Source: Globisporangium splendens (Eukaryota; Oomycota; Peronosporomycetes; Pythiales; Pythiaceae). From it: a stretch of DNA of 64,000 nucleotides. Positions 10,221 through 21,139 of this stretch are shown here, piece after piece. How positions within the stretch are numbered: position 1 is the stretch's first letter; each line of letters starts with the position of its first letter. The stretch spans positions 248,001 to 312,000 of the forward strand of contig VFIW01000009.1 of NCBI GenBank assembly GCA_006386115.1, given 5' to 3'. The notes below the pieces were generated by a model. That model saw only the letters and a program-made list of their open reading frames with translations. It was not told the origin of the DNA and did not search any database. The position numbers and the translations under genes are program-made.

Positions 10221-13005
10221 GTCCTGCCGCTTTCAAGAATGGCTAGATGCACTCGAAGTTGGACCGTCGACAACATCGTCCGATGTGTCAAACGTTGTGA
10301 GCCTTCAAGCGTATATCCCATCTCAAGGTACCTCGCCGTACTATTTGCTGGCGACATATGAATGCTCTCGGGTTGCCAGCACTGGTGCTACGACAGCGAC
10401 GCCGTGGATCGGTGTTGAGCGTCGAGATGGTCACTTTCACGCTGGTGATGGAAAGGTCCACGCAGGAGCACGCGCCAAGGGAGATGTGTCCTCACAGATT
10501 CGGAAAGACGTCGATCTTGCCACGCAAACGATCATGGAATTTATTCGACGGTCAACGAATGTTCGAGTGAGAAAGGCTGTCTTGGAGTTTGTATTGGATG
10601 GCGAGCAACGACTTTGGCTCACGCATATCGAGAACGTGGAAGTGGAGCGGAAAGAAGTCAAGATCAGCGAGGAGCAGGCTTTGACAGGCTCCATTGGGTC
10701 CAGGAAGCAGTCTGTGTCGAATTTGCACGGAGGAGCTCAAGTTATGACTACTAGCGGCGAGATGGGAGCAAAGTGTCGCGGCGAGTTTTGTCGAGTTCCA
10801 CCGTCGCTGCTGTCAGGTCTGTTCTGTACGAGAGAACCGCATGTGGTGAAAGTCGGTGACGACAACGAAAGCAACAATGTGGGCGAGGCGGCTGAAATCC
10901 CCAATTTGATACCGGACACTGGTCAGCGATTCAAAATCGGGAACAACAATGTCCAGTTAGCGCATGCTGAGATGGATTTCATCTTGGGCAGAGTGACGGG
11001 CTGCGGCGCCAGTGAGTTGGCGCTGCGATGGCAGGAAGCCGATAACGTGTTTCGAATGGAACTCGGTCGAACCAATCCGACTCGGTTCTACAAGCAAGTA
11101 CCGGTGTGCCTCAACTGCCATCGTGTATGTTCTGAGCTCAACCGTCTCCGCGACAACGGTTTTCTCAAAGTTGGCGAAAGCACGCCACGGGGCGGTATGA
11201 AGCAAAGTCAATCGGCAACCACACTGAAAACAAAAGTCAAGGTTTCAGCAGCAAAGCAATCGAAAGACACCGAGTCACGAGCTGCAGATCCTTCAAGTGA
11301 TTACTGCGATCAGCTATTCCTCGCCGAACTAGCCAAGCACGATAGGGATCCTGGCAATGAAGTGCACGACGGCGCCAGGCAAAATCAAAATCGGTTGATT
11401 GCTGATACCAGTCCGCAATATCGACCTGAGCTTGATGACATGAGTGCAAGACCTCAAAGCGGGAACTCGAGTAGGCGTGAGCGAGACTGCCTTCCTTCAT
11501 TGAACTCAGCATCCGTTTCCGTCGTGAAGAGCAAGAAGAAGACTCCTAGTACACTTTCTGTATCTGCCAATGCGAGCATTCGTGGCAGTAACAATAACCA
11601 GAGAGCTGGACCGTTTCCTGACGACGATGAGACAAAAGTACTCATTGCGAAGCTAGAAGACGAGCTTGCACAAGTGAGGGCAAAGCTGGCAATGTCCGAG
11701 TCACAGAAGCACCAGCTAGAGCAAAAATGCCTACAGACTCAATCGCAATGCACGGCAATGTTACAGAAAAAAGACGACCAGGTTCGGAAGCAGCTATTGG
11801 AGATGGAGCTGGCGTATCACGCCAAGCAAAGTAACCAGAAACCACAAAGCAGCGGGTCGAACTCCAAAAGCAGTTCCGCTGACGAGATCACAAAGTTGAT
11901 TGAGACAATCGATTTGTTGAGTTTCCAGATTGATCAGATCAACGTCGAGAAAGATCACGAAAAGAAGCAGCTAAGTCAGTCACATCAGGTCGAGATAAAG
12001 CGACTGCACGAAAAATATCAACTGGACATGGAATCGCTACGCTTGAGCGAGCACTCAGCGAAAGAGCAAGTGGAGAGCATTCAGTTGCAGATGCTGAACT
12101 TGCAAAACCAAGCCCAGATAGCCACAACCCAAGCGAAAAATGCAAAAGCAGCCCTCGAAGATTTGACGAAAAACAAACTCGCCTCGCTGGAAGAAAAGAA
12201 CCATCGTCTAGAGCGACAATTAGCCGAAGCTAAGGCTAACCTCCAGATGAAAGGAGGTGCTGCAGCATCAAGTACTCCAGCTCAATCGTCAACGTACACG
12301 TCTGCGCAAGAGCTAGAGGCGTTGGAGAAGCACATGAGCAACAAAATCGACTACTTGAAAGCCCAGCTAGCGTCGGAGATGAGGTGCAAAGAAGAGTTAG
12401 GAAGCCACCTTGCACAAATCACGAATGCGATGGAGCAGATGGAAAAGGAAAGAAAACAAGCACTCGTAGAGCAAGAAGAGACGTTCAAGCGGCAAATTCA
12501 GCGCATGGAGAGCAATTTCGAGCAGGAAAAAGACGTGATGACATCACAGCAGGCAGCTTTGCAGGGCAAACTCGTCACGTTGCAAACGAACGTCACGGAC
12601 TTGGTGCAGGAGCTGACACTGTGGAAGAGCAAAGAGGCGAATGCAAAGCTTTCGATGGAAAAGATGGTTGAAGAAAACGTGCGATTGATGCGGCAGATCG
12701 TGGATCTCGAGAACCAGGTGGAAGCGCTGATGGAAGAGCGTAAACACGACAGTGGGAACGCATCGATGAGTGTCAAAAACGCAAACGACGAAACTCAGCG
12801 TATGCAAATGGAAGTGCTACTTCGGCGTCTGCTCGAGCAAATGGAGAAGAAGAAAGCAGAAGTGCGCAATGTGGAAAAGACGTTCACAGCGCTTCGAGTA
12901 CGCAAAGAAGAGAAAGAGCACGAGATGAAGGTCATGGAGCGCAAACTCGTCGAGATCTTGGTGCAACAGCAGAAGCAGATGCTCGCGCTGCTCACAAGTG
13001 TGTGA
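10221..13005 (+). CDS. Long coiled-coil protein, 5' end uncertain
   Basis: One open frame runs from an acceptor-like TTTTTAG at 10214-10220 to TGA 13003-13005, about 927 residues. The reading upstream of the first GTG (10285) is protein-like (FQEWLDALEVG), so the true start lies in an earlier exon. The first 350 residues look globular and include a Cys-x2-Cys (VPVCLNCHRVC). A Ser/Asn-rich linker follows. From about residue 470 to the end the protein is a near-continuous coiled coil (Leu/Glu/Lys/Gln heptads; LEDELAQVRAKL, LEDLTKNKLASLEEKN). Such proteins usually serve as cytoskeletal, centrosomal or tethering scaffolds, but no specific family is recognised. Confidence 0.7.
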
Positions 13006-13643
13006 GAGCTGCGATTGGCTGCGCCGACACCATGGGCAGCTACTGCATAGCGGTAAAATCACAGCCCAACCTCACTGGATCCCGACTGGGTGTCGGGTTT
13101 ATGCGAGTCGACAGTATTCTTCCGCAGCACTTACAACAATGCTGAAGTATGCGCGTCCGTCGACGATGAATGTCCATGAGTCTTCGTCTGCTGGATTGCT
13201 CGAAGACACAGATTGAGACATCGATGATCGGCATGTGTCATCTTGCAAAGTTGAAAGACAAAATCCACGACTGTGTCACCGAGAATTAAATGTTCAGAAG
13301 CACGAAGATATATGCCACGTGTTGCTCACTGCGGGTTTCCACACGTGTAGGCTGACGTTGAATGGGAATAATTCAACTTTGGGATCGCTGTACAATCGGA
13401 CCACTTCCATACTCGGACAAAATTCTGGTTGATCGTATCACTGTGCACGCCTTACAAACCTGACTACGTTCAGTAACTCGAGTCCGTGGTTTACATGCAA
13501 ACCCAGCTGATTCGATGATGTAAATACTGTGTTCATTGCCGTTTATGCTACACGTACGCGCTTCGAAACGAGAGGCGCGGAATATATATATACGCACACA
13601 TGTACACGCTTTGTTCTCTTTATGCACGCATGTGCAGTCGCTG
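13006..13643. other. Intergenic, nothing recognised
   Basis: Only short open frames on both strands; a run of alternating A/T and C/A (TATATATACGCACACA) lies near 13583-13600. Confidence 0.5.
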
Positions 13644-13947
13644 TTAGGCGTGCAGCGCTTGTGGATGGCAGACAACAGCAGCGTCTGTCTTCATTGGATA
13701 CGACGTCGGGGCACTCAATTCCTTTATATCCAACGTCAGTGCAAGCATAAAGTTAAGATCACTTCTCACATATGAAGCGCCATTCTGAAGATGGACTTAC
13801 TGGTAGAATGGGTCCCAGGTCATTGTTCGCGGCATCCCAGCTCAGGTACTTGTGCAGGTTTGGGATCACGTGTTCCAGCAGGTGCTCCAACGTGTCGACG
13901 AGTTGGCCGAGGATGGCGTCACCGAGTTGCAGTGGGGCGTCCAGCAT
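13644..13947 (-). CDS. Small two-exon helix-motif protein, family member 1
   Basis: Exon 1 is 13801-13947 (147 nt, 49 codons, ATG at 13945-13947) and exon 2 is 13644-13721; the 79-nt intron has GTAAGT and AAAG borders and phase 0. The 74-residue product starts MLDAPLQLGDAILGQLVD, continues as an amphipathic helix (LLEHVIPNLHKYLSW), then DLGPILP, and after the intron ELSAPTSYPMK. No signal peptide or membrane segment is seen. The exon-1 motif recurs in seven other loci in this window. Exon 1 and its upstream DNA are nearly identical to member 5 at 49.6 kb. Function is unknown and no known family is recognised. Confidence 0.72.
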
Positions 13948-14325
13948 CTTCAGATGTTGTTACTTTGAGGTTGCTTGCTGAAAGGCAGGAAGCCTCGACT
14001 TTGTCTTGAAATTTGACTTAGTTGGATTGAAGTAAATTTGGTACTGAAGCATTCCAGCCAACTCCCGCAGGCAAACGCCGTTTCGGTACCAACGTACATA
14101 GGACGAGAATCTTCGAGGATGCTCGAGATTGCAGTCGTGCGGTGCCGTGTCTTTAGTACCAACGGAAAGCAATCAAGTGCCACTGTTGACTCGACACTGC
14201 GCGGCTTTGCAGCCACTCATTTTCTCGCCAAGTGCATCCACACGAAAAACTCCATGTAGCCTGTTTTAATGCAAAAATAGGCAATCAAAATTGCGTATGC
14301 AAAGTTTTAGCCAATTAGAAGGCAC
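13801..14325 (-). repeat. Inverted duplication, copy A
   Basis: The minus strand from 14240 to 13801 (exon 1 of member 1 plus about 290 bp upstream) matches the plus strand at 49378-49799 with only scattered substitutions and one roughly 16-bp length difference. Weaker similarity (ATTGGCTAAAACT and flanks) continues to about 14325. The two copies are in opposite orientation, 35 kb apart. Exon 2 lies outside the well-conserved part and has diverged. Confidence 0.85.
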
Positions 14326-14885
14326 TAAAGAGTGCATTTTGTGGATTGGGGGTTCTGAAGTAACAAAGACACACGCACGTTCGTTGTCTGATACTCTTCA
14401 ACCGAAACTCCTAATTAGAGCACCAGTTGGAAATATTGAGACTCTGGGTATCAAGCGGGTAAACATGGAGCTGCAGAAACTTATGGTGGTAAAGGCATTT
14501 TAGTACGTGTGTGTCCTTGTCTTTGTGAGCGTCGACAGACGCGCAGCACTACACTGTCAACTGCAACATCAACGTCCCATTGCGACATACGATCGTGAAC
14601 GTTTGCTTGTTGTGGCCAAGGTGCAACGTGTCAGGAATTATCTTACAGCGATGCTATGACACCGGTGGCGTTGGTGCAAGTGTCATTTGCTGTCGCCATG
14701 CAAGCGCAATACGTTCAATACGTTAGGCTAGTATTTACTGTAGCAAGACACGACTCAAAGTCTAAAGGTTTCAAACACAGTAACTTGGTTTAAAAAACTG
14801 AAATGTTTGTTGATATATATTGCAATGTGCGTTTAGATAAGTGGTTGATGGTTGTGTATCACTTCAGTGAGAAAGCGCTACAATA

Positions 14886-15252
14886 CTATGCGGCTTTGGA
14901 CGCCACGTGCTGCGGACCTTGTCGGAGCTCTTCGCGGATGGCGCTTTTCACTGCGGGCGACGCGGCCGAGTTCTTTGCGGCTTCAGTTGGGTGCGATGGC
15001 GTCGTACCCATGTACCATGCCTACACAAAATCACCACATTGAGCAAATGAGCCATTTGACAAAGATGTAGAGAGAGAGAGGCCGAATGTGCGTGGCGTGA
15101 CGTACCGGAAGGATCTCGCCAAAGTCGCTGGGTTCGAATTGCACGGACTTCATCGCGGATGGAGCCAAGTACTCGACCGTCGAAATGATCGCGGTGCAGA
15201 TCTTCTCGGTAAACGTTGTGGTGTTGGCTGGTGGTGCTTGGTTGATCGCCAT
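14886..15252 (-). CDS. Small two-exon helix-motif protein, family member 2
   Basis: Exon 1 is 15106-15252 (again exactly 49 codons) and exon 2 is 14886-15020; the 85-nt intron is GTACGT...GTGTAG, phase 0. The 93-residue product starts MAINQAPPANTTTFTEK, then the family helix (ICTAIISTVEYLAPSAMKS) and FGEILP at the exon end. Exon 2 starts AWYMGTTPSHPTEAAK and is Ala/Lys/Gln-rich. The residue pattern around V-x-x-x-A/E-x-x-x-P and the terminal I-L-P match member 1 although overall identity is low. A perfect GATTGGCT lies at 15679-15686 on the gene's strand, about 430 bp upstream. Function unknown. Confidence 0.7.
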
Positions 15253-16146
15253 AATGGATCTTTTGCTTCTTCTTGTTGTTGTTATGTAGCTCTTGGGGTT
15301 TATGCTGCCAATTGAGATGTGAACAGCTCACTCGGCTGGCAACGAGCTGCATTTCGGTTCGTACATCTTTGTCGCCTCAAAAAGCGCTTTTGTTTACATG
15401 ACAAAGTCCGCGGACGCTACTGTGTTTCTCTGGCCATTCATCCACGAATTGTATACACCACTGGCCCCAGGATGGTGACATCATGGTGGATAGAGAGAGA
15501 GAATGTCTCTGGGGAGCGAAGCAAAAGACACGCGCGTGCTTTTTCGCTCTGCCTGAACAAAAACAACAAAAAATGAGGATGGGACAGAGAATATGATGGG
15601 TTTTAATCGGAATCTGCGACGTGAGACATGACCACAAATATCCTACAAGCCAATCCGAAAATAGATACGCTCGATTTCAGCCAATCATAGGAGGAAGATG
15701 AGCGTGACAACATTGGTGCGATGCATCTCGCGTCACTTGGCGTGGCGCTTGGTTCTGGCGGATGTTTCGTCAACGAAAAGCTGGCGATGTCCCATGGCTG
15801 CCTCTTGTTTTTTTCTTTCTTTTGCTGGTCGGACGTACACGTACTGTATGCTGCCCTGGGAATGCATCTTCAGTGCATGCTGCAAAGGCAGCTTTGCGAT
15901 AAGGAGTCCAATTGGATGGCCATGAGGCACCGGGTCAGGTAGGTACTACGCACCTAGATTTGTTGAAATCAGGGGAAAGAATGCTTCGTTTTGCACCAAA
16001 TTTGAGAATGAAATGTTGGTTTTCTTGTTGAAGTCATTAAATACATTGACGCGGACGCTACTGTACTCGATATATAAGCTGCTGTTTTTGACCTCACGCG
16101 CAAAGAGGGCTTGAGTATGGCAAATTGTACCACCACGTAGTCTTTT

Positions 16147-16534
16147 TTACGCGGCAGACGCCAGGCGAGACACCGAATTAACAGCAACAAGCTGAGACGC
16201 GGTGGTCGCGTCAGTGGAGGAACTGGACGCGTCCTTCGTTGCAGCGTCGTCGAATTTCAACTCTTCCTCGGACAGAGACGAGCACCATTCCTATTGCACA
16301 GGACAGGAGCAACAAGCATCGAGTTAGCTCTTTGGTATGACTTGATTGGAGTATGACCTCATTTCACAGCTCACGTACCGGCACGAGTGGCCCAAACGTA
16401 TCGATCTCAAACACCAGGTATTGCTTGAGTGGTGGGCATAGAAACTCCGCGACGGAGATGACTTGGTCGCAAATGTCGCCGAGGATGTCCGTCAGCGCAC
16501 CGACGAGTTGCATTGCCGTCTTCTCGAAGCTCAT
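16147..16534 (-). CDS. Small two-exon helix-motif protein, family member 3
   Basis: Exon 1 is 16379-16534 (52 codons) and exon 2 is 16147-16290; the 88-nt intron is GTACGT...CAATAG, phase 0. The 99-residue product starts MSFEKTAMQLVGALTDILGD, continues ICDQVISVAEFLCPPLKQYL and ends exon 1 with TFGPLVP. Exon 2 starts EWCSSLSEEELKFDD and is then Ser/Thr/Ala-rich. The Trp at the second position after the junction is shared with members 2 and 4. Function unknown. Confidence 0.7.
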
Positions 16535-18453
16535 TGTCGACGAGCAGTGTTTCAGGGTTTCTTGTACTTTTCACCTGTGTTGGATCCAGGAAATGTGGGA
16601 ATGAGCTCGAATCGTGAGCCTCCATGTTTTGCGCTCGTGGCTCTCAGCGTCGCCCTTGTGTCGCTCAAACTACTGCATCTCTCTGGTCCACATGCGCGCG
16701 TAATTCTTTGGTTTCGTGGCGCCACCACTGCCACCCCACAAAGATCAGATCCAATTTTTGTGTGTGCCTGGTTTGCGAGGCATTATGGGGGAGGGGGATG
16801 TGCTCTCACTCATATGTGCACTTTTGCAGATTTTTCTCTTCGGGATGTATGTGTGTGGGGTACCGTAGTAAGTTTTGACGACGCAGCGTGGATCGTCCGC
16901 ATCGCAAGTGCTGAAACCAAAGCCAAAGCTGCTTCGTGACATTCCAAAAGTCAACTGCAACTCCTGAAAGACACGAAAAAGGTCCGAGAGAAAAGCTGAA
17001 TCCAAATTCCACACAAAGAAATGCTTCTCTGTTCGTTCACTGACGTACGCAGCGCAAAGGTACACATACAAGTACAGAGACGTAGCAACGTTGCAGTCGT
17101 GTTTTTGTTCGATTAACGTGTCCGTCAAGGCGGCAAGTAACAAAGTTACTCGGTCGTGTCACGATTTGGATTCAATAGTGCAGGCTGAATGAGCAGCAGC
17201 GACTATGCGCCAAATACGGATGAATGCACCGCAGAGTGAGATACTCTTCCTCATCCAATCATAGCTATAGGGAGTGCACGCTTTTGGTTTCTTGTGACAC
17301 AGTGCTGTTGGCACTTCAACTTCACGCTCGTTTCTGAAGCAGAGAGGAGAGCAGGATTCTACAGTATCAGCGGATCTAGAATCTGGCGTGCTGCATGGCA
17401 TCAGAGGTGCCCATCGGTGAGGCTGCAAGCCCCGTGATGGCGCTGACTGATCTACTTGTGCAGACCCGGGCAGTCTAATCAAAGTCTTTCACTGGACCAG
17501 ATGTGCGCGAGGCTCGTGAGCCTTTTCTCTTAGTTTGAGGCACTGCAGTTCAGTAAATTACGATGCTAGAATATATTACGGATCAACAACATTCACTCTG
17601 GAGCGTGACCCAAAAGACCCAAAATAAACATATTAGTTTTGAGATTATCACACTCTGAGTTGTGCCACTGGTCAAAAGATCGTGTGGCTCGAAGACCACA
17701 GCACGTGCTCTTCGAGTGACTCATAAATCACGAAATGATCTTATGCTAGATGTGATGTGAGCATACGACGCATTTGCGATAAAAAGATGCGTTGAAGAAA
17801 CAGGAGTCGTCGTCAATGCTGGAAGCAACAAGTCAGTTTTTTCGACGCGGCAACCGAGTCTTTTTTCGCGGACTCGGATTGGCCAGAAAAAATGTGGCTG
17901 AACGGGAACAAAATCCTTTCTGCAAGACACAGCAACAGCATTTTTTTGAGCGCGCGTATCAGCAACCACTGAAAAATGAGTAGCTCGATGAGCACCACCT
18001 CCGCGCTCAAAACAACCGATGCAGTCACTGCCATCACCTGCTCGTCGTCATCGCTCTGTTGATGGAAGGCGTGCTAGAGAGTCGCAAAGGAAGCGTCACG
18101 TGACTCGCTCCTCTGGACGTGCGACGGTGAGTGCTGTGCGCACAGCATTCATCGTGCATGCTTGGCAAGCATGCTTGTCGCTTTCGGTGCAAATGCAGCC
18201 TTCGGTAAATCGATCTGCGGTAAGCGCTGGTTCATGCAGTTACCAAGCGAGCGCGAGTCGCGCCAAACCTGCAGTGCCATCTTCCGCGCCGAGGAACGTT
18301 GCATCTTGAGGAACAGGAAACTTGCTGCTGCGGGGGTAGTCAAATTCCCTGTAATGTGACCAGCTAAATGTGAATAACGCAAATCGATGGAATGAAAACC
18401 CTGTGTACCACAACACCAACTAACAACAACAAAAGCGCTCGCTCAGCGACAAA
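16535..18453. other. Intergenic, one weak gene candidate
   Basis: No recognised gene. A possible small two-exon gene on the plus strand could start at 18019 (Arg/Ser-rich; GTGAGT donor near 18126) and resume after TTCATGCAG near 18239, ending at TGA about 18357-18359. Its frame is open but nothing else supports it. A near-perfect palindrome (GCATGCTTGGCAAGCATGC) lies at about 18157-18175. Confidence 0.35.
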
Positions 18454-19023
18454 ATGTGCGTTGCGCTCGTGTCGAGTGCAAAGTTTCCCGTGCCTGGGCT
18501 CAACAAAGCCATGAACTGGAGCGCACAAGACTTTTGTCTCATTCTGCCGGTGAGTGGTCTGTTCGTGAATCTCTTTTACTGCCCCTATTTCCATACCCTC
18601 ACTCTGTTATTTATCCATGCTGTGCAGCGTTGGTACGTGAACACCTCACCAATGCCACGAAGTTCTACTGAAGCCCCGAAGACCGACAAAATCTCGAAGC
18701 TGCAGACGCACACCAGCGTCGAAGTGGATCTCCGTGAAAACCAGCAAAGCCTGCATTCGCACTGTCCGCCACCAGCGAATAAATCAGATAGGAAGGCTCA
18801 ATCCATCGGATTAGCATGCTGTCCCGTTTTGGGCACTGCAGGGTTTGGTGATGGATGGCTTTGGATCCGTGGTCTCGTTATCTCGCTTGCTTCAAAAAGT
18901 GTGCTTACCTCCCAGCAGCTCTTGTGCCCCTGCCCAGCTATGTTAATCGCTTTCACCGCTAGATCTTTACGTGAAGCTATCACGTCGCCGTGCACGACAG
19001 ATACCTCCCTGCGCAAGCAATAG
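18454..19023 (+). CDS. Small two-exon helix-motif protein, family member 4 (short exon 1)
   Basis: Exon 1 (18454-18549, 32 codons) ends FCLILP before a GTGAGT donor; exon 2 starts at 18628 after CTGTGCAG. The motif V-S-x-A-x-F-x-x-P-x-L, W and D-F-x-x-I-L-P aligns with the second half of exon 1 of member 3, so the first helix turn seen in other members is missing. Exon 2 starts RWYVNTSPMPRSSTEAPK, resembling member 2 just after the junction. The frame stays open to TAG 19021-19023, giving a longer tail than in other members. The 78-nt intron is a multiple of three, so an unspliced reading is also open. A TAA lies 33 nt upstream of the ATG. Confidence 0.5.
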   Translation: MCVALVSSAKFPVPGLNKAMNWSAQDFCLILPVSGLFVNLFYCPYFHTLTLLFIHAVQRWYVNTSPMPRSSTEAPKTDKISKLQTHTSVEVDLRENQQSLHSHCPPPANKSDRKAQSIGLACCPVLGTAGFGDGWLWIRGLVISLASKSVLTSQQLLCPCPAMLIAFTARSLREAITSPCTTDTSLRKQ

Positions 19024-20332
19024 TTTCTGACAAACTGAAACTTGAATGCACCTTTGAGCAATGAAAACCGAGATCTTCAGACTCCCTATGCGTCGCTGGC
19101 TCGGAACTCAGGTTCGACACAGTTTTGGCTTGGACAGCAGCGTGGCGAGCCAGTATGCACAGTACTTTCTTTGAATCAGATCCGCCCAGCATGCCACCAC
19201 CGCTGTTCGATGCAATACCTGACTGGCATCCTCTGCAGGCTAATAGGATGCCAGCAAGTGCGTGAACCGGACAAACAGGCAAAGACTTTCGACGTGGGAG
19301 GGCTGGCAACTGTCGAGCTGCGAGAACCTCGAGAGACAACATCGCAGCGAGAGAAAGTTTGGAGCGGTATCATACTTGTGACGACATATTATTGCGTTTC
19401 TCTATTCACGTACACATTCTCAAGGCGCCTCTGAAGCTATCAGGACACTCGATGGTGGCATTTAGGGACCAATGCCAGCCTTCACCCCCGAGAAGGAAGC
19501 ATCGTAGCTCTTCAAGGCGAAGAGCTACACGACACTGACGTGGCGGGACACTGGCGTAAGTTGCAATCCAAATCGTCCCTCGGAGAACACTGCAGTCAGG
19601 GAAACCAACCGCTTGTTGAGCAAGAACTGCTGACAACGCTTCTGATCAGACCAGAACGTTTGTGGCTGCGCATCTCCTTGTCCCTTCCATGTGTTTCTCA
19701 ATTACTCACATCCAAGTGGTTCTGTGGCTCTATTGGACCTTCAACGACATTTGAAAAGTTCACGAGACTGACTTGACGGTATCCAAACAGCCGGTCCGAC
19801 TGTAGGTAGACCTAGGCATCACCACTATGCATTAAGGCTACTTCAGTGACAGCAAGTAGGTCATCACTTTTGCATAAGGAGCCTCTCTACATACAGCATT
19901 GGGACAGTCTCCGGCGCATTCGCCAGTGGTGACACATACAAGTTTCCCGACAAGGCAGTGCGCGGTTTTGTTGAATTTGCCATTTGCACACTCGTGCAAC
20001 CTTGAAGCATGATTTGACCTTTCAAATAGCCTATCCAACCCGTCACCGACATGCTCTCAAACAATCCAACCTCTGCAGAGACTACTATATAGAATAGCCT
20101 GCTATACTAACTGTATGATGTATCGTAGGCTTACTGGGATGCTCATTCACGCTGGTGCGAAATGTCGACAATGTTGCACTTGTCAGGTCAGCAGGAGCAG
20201 CGTTTCTAGCCCGCGGACATCCCTCGGCTCCTCTCAGAGCATGGACCATCGGACTCTCTGTGACTGCGTCCCTCAACGAATGCCCAACCCTCGTTTCAGC
20301 TCTCAAGAAGTCTCAGCTCATGCTCCTGGCGC
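19024..20332. other. Intergenic with a Cys-rich minus-strand fragment
   Basis: At 19838-20038 the minus strand is open and encodes a stretch with six cysteines in about 35 residues (HEC...AHC...LVC...GEC...GDC...AVC), like a disulfide-rich secreted domain, but without a signal peptide or upstream exon. The rest holds only unremarkable open frames. Confidence 0.35.
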
Positions 20333-20349
20333 TCTCATTCCCCAATTTG
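20333..20349 (+). promoter_or_regulatory. Oomycete Inr+FPR core promoter
   Basis: TCTCATTCCCCAATTTG matches the oomycete initiator plus flanking promoter region consensus (TCATTYYNCAWTTT) at every defined position. It lies about 20 nt upstream of the peroxygenase ATG, implying a very short leader. Confidence 0.75.
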
Positions 20350-20365
20350 ACTTCAAATTCTTAAG

Positions 20366-21139
20366 ATGGTCTCACCTTCCTCCGTCGTTCTTGCCGCTGC
20401 AATCGCTGCTGTGGCCATTACGAATCCAGCCTCAGTTGCTGACGCCCAAGCGACTGTGGCTCCTGCGCTCACGGTTGGTGACTACTATCGTCCAAGTGGG
20501 AGTGACGTGTCGGGTGTACCAGGCACAACGGCGGCGTACCGTCGGTCCCCTTGTCCCGCGTTGAACACGCTGGCGAACCACGGCTACATCCCTCGCAATG
20601 GCCAGAACGTCACGCGCGCAGACCTCAAGGCTGGGCTGATGAACGTGTACAACATCGGCGTGGGCGTCGCCGATCTCCTCGTGAACCAGGTCCCGGAAAC
20701 GCTCTCGCTCGACTACCTCGGCACGCACAACCTGATCGAGCATGACGCGTCGCTCGTGCACTACGACGCGTACCTGGGCAAGGATCCGTCCGCAGTGGAC
20801 CCAGTACTGCTCGCAGACTTCCTCGGTCGCGCCAACAGCAACGGGTTCCTGACTCTCTCAGACGTCGCCGCGGTGCGCAAGCAGCGCGCTGTGACCTGCC
20901 GAGCAGTGAACCCGGACTGCGACTTGGGTCTCAAGCCACAAACGCTCGCGTTCCTTGAGTCCGGCGTGCTGCTGCGTGCGCTCGGAGGTTTCAACAACGA
21001 GTCAATCTCGAGATCGTTCGCCCAGTCGTTCCTCGAGCAGGAAAGGATCCCGAGCGACTACAAGAAGCCCGCGACGGACGTGAGTCTGGTCAAGCTGCTG
21101 GACACGACCGCGAAGCTCAAACTGTTATCGATCTTCTAG
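20366..21139 (+). CDS. Heme-thiolate peroxidase/peroxygenase (Peroxidase_2 family), secreted
   Basis: A single exon of 257 residues. The family (chloroperoxidase/unspecific peroxygenase) uses H2O2 for halogenation or oxygen insertion at a heme held by a cysteine thiolate. A signal peptide (about residues 1-27, VVLAAAIAAVAI, ends VADA) is followed by the proximal motif PCPALNTLANHGYIPRNG with the heme-ligand Cys63. The acid-base motif EHDAS (Glu125) lies about 62 residues later, as expected for the short, group-I type. N-glycosylation sites (NVT, NES) fit secretion. Two further cysteines near residues 175-182 could form a disulfide. Likely acts outside the cell on plant or wall aromatics; the substrate is unknown. 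Confidence 0.9.
   Translation: MVSPSSVVLAAAIAAVAITNPASVADAQATVAPALTVGDYYRPSGSDVSGVPGTTAAYRRSPCPALNTLANHGYIPRNGQNVTRADLKAGLMNVYNIGVGVADLLVNQVPETLSLDYLGTHNLIEHDASLVHYDAYLGKDPSAVDPVLLADFLGRANSNGFLTLSDVAAVRKQRAVTCRAVNPDCDLGLKPQTLAFLESGVLLRALGGFNNESISRSFAQSFLEQERIPSDYKKPATDVSLVKLLDTTAKLKLLSIF

Noticed and set aside
13536..13775. Open frames around the TATATATACGCACACA stretch as a gene
   Set aside because: Overlap exon 2 and the intron of family member 1 and have no independent support.
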